Positions 1 to 4,422 of a stretch of DNA of 10,201 nt are shown here, piece by piece. The stretch is from an uncultured Clostridia bacterium (lineage in GTDB: Bacteria; Bacillota; Clostridia; Oscillospirales; Oscillospiraceae). A program made the translations under genes and the position numbers. The notes beneath the pieces are model-generated. The model was not told the DNA's origin. It was given only the letters and a program-made list of their open reading frames with translations, and ran no database searches. Numbering within the stretch: the stretch's first letter is position 1; the number at the start of each line of letters is the position of its first letter. The DNA is taken from assembly GCA_937894515.1 (NCBI GenBank), contig CALCRH010000060.1, forward strand, positions 1 to 10,201, written 5' to 3'.

Positions 1-8
1 ATAGCACA

Positions 9-46
9 AAAATAATGGTAGACACTTTTGTGTCTACCATTATTTT
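9..46. terminator. Perfect 17-bp hairpin, probable bidirectional terminator
   Basis: Positions 9-25 and 30-46 are exact reverse complements around a TTTT loop. The stem has an A-rich left foot and a T-rich right foot, so it can act as an intrinsic terminator in either direction. It lies just upstream of the tmk promoter and probably ends transcription from a gene left of the window. A transposon end or dispersed palindrome is possible but nothing else supports that. Confidence 0.6.
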
Positions 47-76
47 ATCACTTCAGCTTTTGCGGCGCGCTTTTTC

Positions 77-105
77 TTGACCTCATCTGTCAAAAGGTCT
101 ATAAT
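77..105 (+). promoter_or_regulatory. Sigma-A type promoter for the thymidylate kinase gene
   Basis: TTGACC (77-82) and a consensus TATAAT (100-105) are separated by exactly 17 bp. Transcription would start near 112, giving a leader of about 29 nt. That leader contains the ribosome binding site GGAGG at 129-133, 7 nt before the ATG at 141. Confidence 0.75.
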
Positions 106-140
106 CAATTTACTGAATTTCCAAAGTCGGAGGCATCACC

Positions 141-794
141 ATGAGCGGAAAACTGATCGTCATTGAGGGACTGGACGGCAGCGGCAAGGCCACCCAGGCC
201 AAGCTGCTGGCGGAGGAACTGCGCCAGCAGGGCAGGGAAGTGCGCCAGATTTCATTTCCCAATTATGACAGCGATTCCTCAGCGCTGATCAAAATGTACT
301 TAAGCGGTGCTTTCGGCAGTAAGCCAGACGATGTGAACGCTTATGCGGCTTCCAGCTTTTTTGCAGTGGATCGCTACGCCGGCTATAAAAGTGACTGGGG
401 TGCGTTTTATGATCGGGGCGGCATTGTCATCGCCGACCGCTATACCACCTCCAATGCCGTCCATCAGTGTTCTAAACTTCCCCAAGACCAGTGGGATACC
501 TATCTGGACTGGCTGTTCCGCTTCGAGTATGAACAGTTGGGGATTCCGGCGCCGGATCAGGTGATCTACCTGCAGGCCGACCCCGCCGTCAGCCAGAAAT
601 TGATGACGGCGCGTTACCATGGCGACGAGGGGAAAAAGGATATCCACGAAAGCGACTTGGAGTACCTGCACCGCAGCCGCTTGGCTGCCGAGTACTGCGC
701 TGAAAAGCTGGGTTGGAAGACCATCTCCTGCACCGAAGCGGGTGAGATGCGAACAGTGGAAGATATCCATAGAGATATTCAAAAATACCTGTAA
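141..794 (+). CDS. tmk: Thymidylate kinase (dTMP kinase)
   Basis: A cytosolic nucleotide kinase of 217 aa, within the usual family size, that phosphorylates dTMP to dTDP with ATP in dTTP synthesis. The N-terminus is a beta-strand followed by a P-loop (GLDGSGKAT, residues 10-18). D99-R100-Y101 form the DR(Y/H) motif of thymidylate kinases, followed by TTSN. A charged Arg/Lys-rich stretch around residues 157-170 fits the LID region. The ATG at 141 is well supported by GGAGG 7 nt upstream and the P-loop close to the start. The gene appears monocistronic, with its own promoter at 77-105 and a shared terminator at 793-822. The sequence is somewhat divergent from classical Tmk, so a related deoxynucleoside monophosphate kinase is the main alternative. 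No truncation is seen. Confidence 0.9.
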   Translation: MSGKLIVIEGLDGSGKATQAKLLAEELRQQGREVRQISFPNYDSDSSALIKMYLSGAFGSKPDDVNAYAASSFFAVDRYAGYKSDWGAFYDRGGIVIADRYTTSNAVHQCSKLPQDQWDTYLDWLFRFEYEQLGIPAPDQVIYLQADPAVSQKLMTARYHGDEGKKDIHESDLEYLHRSRLAAEYCAEKLGWKTISCTEAGEMRTVEDIHRDIQKYL

Positions 795-822
795 AAAGGG
801 AGGGCAGACGCCCTCCCTTTTT
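793..822. terminator. Bidirectional intrinsic terminator between convergent genes
   Basis: A perfect 13-bp stem (793-805 with 810-822) around the loop AGAC, GC-rich at the apex with five A and five T at the feet. It ends both tmk from the left and the recombinase-SpoVT frame from the right. The stem includes part of both stop codons (TAA at 792-794, TGA read from 824-822). Confidence 0.88.
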
Positions 823-1268
823 CAGCTCTCCATGTGCTTGCCCAAAAAAGTTGCCACAGTCTGTGCCAGCTTGCACTCTGCCTCGCCGGCGGCGGTGTTT
901 CTATCGGTGAGAAATAGAACCAACCCCAGCACATCTCCCTCGCAGAGAATGGGTGCCGCCACAGCCACGGTAAAGCTGTCTATGCCCTCGCAGGCGGAGA
1001 TCGGTGATTCCTCTGCCACATAGAGACTGCGCTTTTCCATGATCTCTTCCAGCGCCGAGGTGATGGCCTTGCCCAGCAGATCCCGCCGTCCGCTTCCTGC
1101 CACGGCGATGATGGTATCCCGATCTGCCACGGCGGCGGTGAAGTCCGTATTACGGCTCAGACTATCGCAAAACTGGGCGGCGAAATCCTCCAATCCCCGA
1201 ATCTGCGAGTATTTTTTAAAAATGACCTCGCCCTCTTTTGTGGTGTAAATCTCCAGCGGGTCCCCCTC
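822..1268 (-). pseudogene. spoVT: 3' part of spoVT, cut off from its N-terminal half
   Basis: SpoVT is a forespore transcriptional regulator with an N-terminal AbrB-like DNA-binding domain and a C-terminal GAF-like domain. From 1268 leftwards the minus strand encodes EGDPLEIY, GEVIFKKYS, VADRDTIIAVAGSGRRD, then the GAF-like segment ending FLGKHMES. Compared from memory with Bacillus subtilis SpoVT (178 aa), this runs from about residue 30 to the end with matching length. The missing part is the first about 29 residues, including the first half of the AbrB fold, so it cannot bind DNA as SpoVT does. The 148 codons contain no stop or frameshift, which argues for recent interruption, continued use in the fusion, or restoration by excision. 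Confidence 0.85.
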
Positions 1269-2930
1269 ATTGATAACATTGATACGGAAGATTTTGTCCG
1301 GCCACTGCCCGGTGGATTGCACCAGAGGTTTCTCCTCCTGAGCTTCTCCTAATTGCAGCAGCTCGTTGATATCGGCTTTCAGCTTTACATCCAGATAATC
1401 GGGATAAACGGTGATGCGGTCGATGATAAGTCCGATATCCCGCTTGCTCAGATGTGGCTTTTCCAGAATGCTGCGGAACACATCAATAACGGTTTTGGCT
1501 TTGCGATTGGCCTGAATAAATTCATTCCGCAGGTCGATGTTGCTGTTGACCTGCGTTTCCAGATTGGCAATACGCTCCGTCAATTCCTTCTCCAGTTCAT
1601 CATAGGTTTCGCCGATGATCTGTGCCTGTTCCGGAGACTTGCCCATGGTGTCCATGACTTTGCGCTTGAGCAGCGTTTTTAACTGTAACCGGGCATCTTC
1701 CAACTGCCGCTGTAAGGCGTCGATGGCGCGGCCTACATCTTCCTCCCGCTGGGGCTGTTGGCGAATGGCGGCCTCCAGCGTTTCCATCATAGTCTGGGAG
1801 TTGTCGGCCACCCGTTGAATATAACGCTTGAGCAGTTCATCCAGCTTATCCACCCGTACCTGGTGGGAGGTACAGGCTTTCAGCCCGCGCTTCAGATAGG
1901 CACCGCACACATACTGCGGCGCAAGACGGGGCAGGGAACGGGAGAACAGGGGACTGCCGCAGTCACCGCAGAAGAGGAAACCGCTGTAATCCGTGGCGTA
2001 TTTTTTCTCTCCCCGGTAGTTGCTGGTGCTGCGTTGCTTCAGCAGCTCCTGCGCATAGGCGAAAACGCTGCTGTCAACGATGGGCTCATGGGCATTCTCA
2101 ATGACGATATGTTCCTCATCGGCGGTGCGCAGGTCAGCACCGTTGATGCCGTTGCGCTTATATTTGCGCTGACGGAGAGTGCCGATATAGAAGTCGTTGC
2201 TCAGCATCTTCTGAACGGTGACAATGCTCCATGCAGAGCGGCTTTGCAGCTTGGTGGTGCGACCCTCGGATTCCTTGCAAGCAATTTCGTTGGCACGGGG
2301 GGTTGGGACGCCGGTGTCCGTCAGGTGGTTGGCAATGCGTTTATAGCCCCAACCGTCGGTGTAAAGCCGGAACACCTCCCGCACCACCTCGGCGGCAGGC
2401 GGGTCGATTTCGTAGGTCATCTCCTTGGTGTTGGTGATGCGGTAACCATACGGGACGGCACAGACCCATTTGCCGTCCTTTTGCCGGTTGTTGATGATCT
2501 GCTTGATTTTCTTGCTGGTGTCGGTGACGGGGAACTCATTCATGAGGAACTTGAACTGGATCAGCATCCAGTCGTCCTTGGTGGGGTAGTCAATGTTATC
2601 GCCGATGGAGATGATCCGTACTCCGGCATCCCGCAGAGTTTCCAGCTCCAACAATCCCAGACTGTTACGTCGGGAGAAACGGGAGAAGTCCTTGACAATC
2701 AGAATCCGCACCGCGCCGGACATCAGCTCGGTACGCATCTTCTGATACTCCTCACGCTGTGCAAAGGTGTAACCGGAACGGTCACGGTCCACGAACAGGG
2801 TCATCTCCGCATCGGGAAAGTTATCTGCCACATAGCGCTCAATGACCGCTTTTTGATTCTCTATACTTGTGTTCTCCTGGCTGTCCTCGTTCAAGTCAAC
2901 GGAGATTCGTGTGTACCCTGAAATCTTCAA
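822..2930 (-). CDS. Large serine recombinase fused in frame to the C-terminal part of SpoVT
   Basis: A site-specific recombinase of the large serine family that cuts and rejoins attachment sites to integrate or excise a mobile element. Read from TTG at 2930 it is 702 aa. The catalytic domain carries Y-x-R-x-S with the nucleophile at Ser10 and R84/R87 in KDFSRFSRR. A recombinase domain follows (VPYGYR onward), then a zinc ribbon with C321 and C324 plus two later Cys, then a Glu/Lys/Gln-rich coiled coil at about 400-490. From Glu555 to the end, 148 residues match SpoVT (see the separate entry). The TTG start is preferred because GGTGAT (2937-2942) lies 6 nt upstream, it places the catalytic Ser at residue 10, and the ATG at 2966 sits inside the -10 box of the promoter at 2965-2993. 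The frame also stays open further up to a TTG at 3050. Recombinase identity is firm; whether the fusion protein is functional is unknown. Confidence 0.88.
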   Translation of the reverse strand: MKISGYTRISVDLNEDSQENTSIENQKAVIERYVADNFPDAEMTLFVDRDRSGYTFAQREEYQKMRTELMSGAVRILIVKDFSRFSRRNSLGLLELETLRDAGVRIISIGDNIDYPTKDDWMLIQFKFLMNEFPVTDTSKKIKQIINNRQKDGKWVCAVPYGYRITNTKEMTYEIDPPAAEVVREVFRLYTDGWGYKRIANHLTDTGVPTPRANEIACKESEGRTTKLQSRSAWSIVTVQKMLSNDFYIGTLRQRKYKRNGINGADLRTADEEHIVIENAHEPIVDSSVFAYAQELLKQRSTSNYRGEKKYATDYSGFLFCGDCGSPLFSRSLPRLAPQYVCGAYLKRGLKACTSHQVRVDKLDELLKRYIQRVADNSQTMMETLEAAIRQQPQREEDVGRAIDALQRQLEDARLQLKTLLKRKVMDTMGKSPEQAQIIGETYDELEKELTERIANLETQVNSNIDLRNEFIQANRKAKTVIDVFRSILEKPHLSKRDIGLIIDRITVYPDYLDVKLKADINELLQLGEAQEEKPLVQSTGQWPDKIFRINVINEGDPLEIYTTKEGEVIFKKYSQIRGLEDFAAQFCDSLSRNTDFTAAVADRDTIIAVAGSGRRDLLGKAITSALEEIMEKRSLYVAEESPISACEGIDSFTVAVAAPILCEGDVLGLVLFLTDRNTAAGEAECKLAQTVATFLGKHMES
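1260..1300 (-). other. Probable attachment-site junction (one end of an element integrated in spoVT)
   Basis: Recombinase-derived sequence gives way here to SpoVT-derived sequence. Normal SpoVT reads approximately PKEIRRTLRIREGDPLEI; here the frame reads PDKIFRINVINEGDPLEI. Conserved SpoVT residues are continuous from codon 1266-1268 onward and only scattered before it. Large serine recombinases cross over at a 2-bp core, so a long direct repeat is not expected and the exact point cannot be fixed from one end. The other junction, with the spoVT start, was not found in the window. Confidence 0.5.
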
Positions 2931-2936
2931 TGTTAT

Positions 2937-2942
2937 ATCACC
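2937..2942 (-). promoter_or_regulatory. Ribosome binding site deciding the recombinase start
   Basis: The minus strand reads GGTGAT, which pairs with the 16S anti-Shine-Dalgarno region (AAGGAGGTGATCC type). It lies 6 nt before TTG at 2930-2928. Neither the ATG at 2966 nor the TTG at 3050 has a comparable site. Confidence 0.55.
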
Positions 2943-2964
2943 ACAGCAATTTATTGTAGATAAC

Positions 2965-2993
2965 ATTGTAACGTATTCGGCAGAGTATTTCAA
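2965..2993 (-). promoter_or_regulatory. Sigma-A type promoter for the recombinase
   Basis: On the minus strand TTGAAA (2993-2988) and TACAAT (2970-2965) are separated by 17 bp. Transcription would start near 2958, leaving about 28 nt before the TTG at 2930. The promoter lies within the open N-terminal extension of the reading frame, which argues that the extension is not translated. Confidence 0.65.
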
Positions 2994-3043
2994 GAGGGAA
3001 AATATACAAGTAAAAGAATTCCGGCAAAAATCTTTCTTTGAAA

Positions 3044-3072
3044 TTGACAAAAATTGGCGTGTTGCGTAAATT
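3044..3072 (+). promoter_or_regulatory. Plus-strand promoter diverging from the recombinase
   Basis: TTGACA (3044-3049), a 17-bp spacer, then TAAATT (3067-3072). It points away from the recombinase, with its -35 about 50 bp from that of the recombinase promoter. Confidence 0.45.
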
Positions 3073-3086
3073 CTGTGAAACTGAGA

Positions 3087-3115
3087 TTGACTTTAGGTAA
3101 AACGGCTTTTATACT
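3087..3115 (+). promoter_or_regulatory. Second, stronger plus-strand promoter
   Basis: TTGACT (3087-3092), a 17-bp spacer, then TATACT (3110-3115). Transcription would begin near 3122 and meet the terminator at 3203-3248, giving a short RNA of about 125 nt. Confidence 0.6.
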
Positions 3116-3121
3116 GTTTTA

Positions 3122-3248
3122 TACTGAATATAGCCAATTGTGATAATCTATGAGGAGGATCTGTTCCCAAAAGTTTGCTTTAATCTGAATTATTCTGAAC
3201 TTGAGAAGCTTTGCCTGCGATGCGTTGGGCAAGGCTTCTTTTTGTTTT
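3122..3248 (+). other. Short transcription unit: leader peptide, attenuator or small RNA
   Basis: This stretch lies between the promoter at 3087-3115 and the terminator at 3203-3248. It contains GAGGAGG at 3152-3158, but no ATG at normal spacing follows. ATG at 3150 opens a 12-codon frame (MRRICSQKFALI) that ends at 3188, just before the hairpin. CTG at 3161 and GTG at 3140 share another frame that runs past the terminator. None is convincing as a protein. It could be a leader controlling readthrough to the gene at 3313, a small RNA, or a gene remnant. Confidence 0.3.
3203..3248 (+). terminator. Intrinsic terminator
   Basis: A 13-bp stem (3203-3215 with 3228-3240, including two G-U pairs) and a 12-nt loop are followed by a T-rich tract to 3248. 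Confidence 0.75.
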
Positions 3249-3312
3249 ACGGAATCAAATGATTAAATTATCAGTTGTTGGCCAATAATCTTTAAGGAGG
3301 GAGGGGCTCTGT

Positions 3313-3492
3313 GTGTTAATTGAGATAAATAGAAAAAAACGATATGTAGACATTTGGCTTTTAGGCGGGGAGTCCGCTCCCAACATGTTTGAAATCTGTC
3401 AGCAGTATTCAGGTTACGATATTGCCGTTTTTCACTCTGGCAAGGGTAGGCTTGATATGTTAACAGCAGAATTGTTGAAGGCGAACTGTTAA
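3313..3492 (+). CDS. Small protein (59 aa) of clostridial mobile-element type
   Basis: GTG at 3313 opens 59 codons ending in TAA at 3490-3492. A strong ribosome binding site, AAGGAGGGAGGGG (3294-3306), precedes it by 6 nt. The protein runs KRYVDIWLLGG, then YDIAVFHSGKG, then LTAELLKANC. The pattern V-x-(V/I)-W-L, acidic linker, (V/I)-A-V-F-x-S-G, L-x(4)-LL-x-N resembles, from memory, short uncharacterised proteins common next to recombinase and mobilisation genes in clostridial integrative elements; those are usually somewhat longer at the C-terminus. No membrane segment or signal peptide is seen, so it is presumably cytosolic. A hairpin terminator at 3520-3565 follows. The function is unknown, and it could be a truncated remnant. 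Confidence 0.6.
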   Translation: MLIEINRKKRYVDIWLLGGESAPNMFEICQQYSGYDIAVFHSGKGRLDMLTAELLKANC

Positions 3493-3519
3493 AACTGGTA
3501 TCTTGCAACCAACGAATTG

Positions 3520-3565
3520 AATGAATAAATCTCCCACTCAAAAAAGGGTGGGAGGTTTATTCATT
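3520..3565 (+). terminator. Long hairpin terminator after the 59-aa gene
   Basis: An 18-bp stem (3520-3537 with 3548-3565, one G-U position) closes a 10-nt loop. The arms are AT-rich at the base and GC-rich near the apex. The following bases are only moderately T-rich, so efficiency is uncertain; the symmetry allows termination in both directions. Confidence 0.65.
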
Positions 3566-3586
3566 TATTCCTCATACAAGAATATT

Positions 3587-3625
3587 CCGTTTTTGTCGTT
3601 TTTGCAACTTTTTCAGCAAAAACGG
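3587..3625. repeat. 9-bp inverted repeat
   Basis: CCGTTTTTG at 3587-3595 is mirrored by CAAAAACGG at 3617-3625 with 21 bp between. It could be a weak hairpin or paired protein-binding arms. Confidence 0.4.
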
Positions 3626-3641
3626 TCTTTCAATTTTTGCC

Positions 3642-3735
3642 GTAAAGTTGTCCAGCTTTGAGGAACAAAGTGTAAGTAAAAAGCGGGAAAAACTGGATAA
3701 CTTTACAGACGGGCTAAAAAAAGGTAAAGTTGTCC
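3642..3735. repeat. Three copies of the 12-bp motif GTAAAGTTGTCC
   Basis: Copies are at 3642-3653 (plus), 3695-3706 (minus, one mismatch: GGATAACTTTAC) and 3724-3735 (plus). The first pair faces inward, and the shared match there extends 2 bp further (ending in AG on the plus copy). Spacing start-to-start is 53 and 29 bp. Such an arrangement near a resolvase gene suggests binding sites for a recombinase or regulator, but no named site was recognised. Confidence 0.55.
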
Positions 3736-3850
3736 GCAAAAATTCGCCGAAACCCGTATAAATACAGGGTTTTGGGCCTCTGAAAAGGGGGAGGTCTATG
3801 GTAGGTGAGCGACAAGTCCGGGAAAACTAAAAAATAAGGAGAAATATAAA

Positions 3851-4213
3851 ATGTCAAAAAACATAACAAAAGGCAGTCTATCCGAAAGTGTGATAATCAT
3901 ACTCGCACAGATGGGTATAGTCGGTCGAAGAGAGCTGTCAACGGGAACGTTGATTGCCGACATCGTGCTGCAATTACTCTCTTATGTGGCGCAAACTGAA
4001 CGGGAATTTATTCGACAGCGGCAGGCGGAGGGAATTGCGGCGGCAAAGGCGCGTGGCGTCCAATTCGGTCGAAAACCGTTGGAAAAGCCGGCGAATTATG
4101 AGGTAGTAAAAATGCTCTGGCAGGCCGGTGAGCTTTCCGCCAGAGCAGCAGCAAAGGAATTGGGAGTAACCCATCGAACGTTTTTGCGATGGGTTACAAA
4201 AAACAATGGATAA
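3851..4213 (+). pseudogene. N-terminally truncated serine resolvase/invertase
   Basis: The 120-codon frame matches the C-terminal two thirds of small resolvases: the long helix region TGTLIADIVLQLLSYVAQTEREFIRQRQ (residues about 36-63), the junction EGIAAAKARGVQFGR, and a Hin-like helix-turn-helix ending GVTHRTFLRWV. The N-terminal catalytic part, with Y-x-R-V-S and its serine and the arginine pair, is absent, and residues 1-34 only loosely resemble the family. It cannot catalyse strand exchange. Even so, AAGGAG at 3836-3841 precedes the ATG by 9 nt and the frame is intact, so a DNA-binding fragment might still be made. The 3' end contains an 11-bp inverted repeat (4166-4176 with 4187-4197). 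The terminator at 4208-4242 overlaps the stop. Confidence 0.75.
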
Positions 4214-4242
4214 ATTTGTACAATTATTTATCCGGGTTTTTC
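4208..4242 (+). terminator. Terminator after the truncated resolvase
   Basis: GGATAAAT (4208-4215) pairs with ATTTATCC (4226-4233), followed by GGGTTTTTC. The stem overlaps the resolvase stop codon. It is AT-rich, so strength is moderate. Confidence 0.55.
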
Positions 4243-4271
4243 TTGAATAGAATGTCGTTATATGTTATTAT
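4243..4271 (+). promoter_or_regulatory. Candidate promoter for the large cohesin-dockerin gene
   Basis: TTGAAT (4243-4248) and TATTAT (4266-4271) are 17 bp apart. A consensus TATAAT at 4290-4295 also occurs but lacks a recognisable -35. Either would give a long leader of about 120-145 nt. Confidence 0.4.
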
Positions 4272-4298
4272 TTAAACTATGTATACTGCTATAATTGT

Positions 4299-4332
4299 GC
4301 GTGGATAAAAAAGTGTACTTTTCGCGCCACGC
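4299..4332 (+). promoter_or_regulatory. Hairpin in the leader of the large secreted-protein gene
   Basis: Outer arms GCGTGG (4299-4304) and CCACGC (4327-4332) enclose a second palindrome, AAAAGT (4309-4314) with ACTTTT (4317-4322). Placed downstream of both candidate -10 boxes, it could be an operator or an RNA structure in the leader. No riboswitch family was recognised, and the rest of the leader to 4422 shows nothing beyond the ribosome binding site. Confidence 0.35.
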
Positions 4333-4422
4333 GTCAGTAGTTTGCCTATATTCGAAAAAGCACAGAGCAAACGAACCATTAAAGTAAAAGAGTTAGAAAT
4401 TTATACGAAAGGATAACGAAAA

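Larger units (their letters stand above)
3493..3850. other. Gene-poor, repeat-rich stretch before the truncated resolvase
   Basis: No credible gene is seen in these 358 bases. They hold the terminator at 3520-3565, a 9-bp inverted repeat at 3587-3625, three copies of a 12-bp motif between 3642 and 3735, and a hairpin at 3750-3772 (10 bp with one bulged base, 2-nt loop). A ten-codon frame at 3798 has a strong but too close ribosome binding site. The stretch is AT-rich with long A and T runs. It may be the recombination-site region of the decayed resolvase that follows. Confidence 0.5.

Noticed and set aside
40..115. Minus-strand reading of about 25 codons (LLTDEVKKKRAAKAEVIK) ending in TAA before the left hairpin
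   Set aside because: It looks protein-like, but no ATG or ribosome binding site exists, an in-frame stop lies just upstream, and it overlaps the tmk promoter. It might be a gene remnant.
300..782. 160-codon minus-strand open frame opposite tmk
   Set aside because: It is a shadow of tmk; the plus strand has a P-loop, DRY motif, ribosome binding site and promoter.
1758..2921. 387-codon plus-strand open frame
   Set aside because: It is antisense to the recombinase, whose conserved motifs are in the minus frame. Its product is a low-information Gly/Val/Leu-rich translation with no domain.
1272..2968. 10-bp direct repeat GATAACATTG at 1272-1281 and 2959-2968, as possible att cores flanking the recombinase
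   Set aside because: The same 10-mer also occurs inverted within the recombinase near 2594. Joining the two sites would not restore a sensible SpoVT frame. Most likely chance in AT-rich sequence.
3263..3541. 92-codon minus-strand open frame
   Set aside because: It is antisense to the 59-aa gene, which has a strong ribosome binding site. The minus frame starts inside a terminator hairpin and resembles no protein.
3798..3830. Ten-codon frame MVGERQVREN after GGGGGAGG
   Set aside because: The ribosome binding site is only 3 nt from the ATG, the peptide is very short and resembles nothing. It also does not supply the missing resolvase N-terminus.
3493..3850. CRISPR array
   Set aside because: The repeated motif is only 12 bp, in mixed orientation and uneven spacing, without regular repeat-spacer units.
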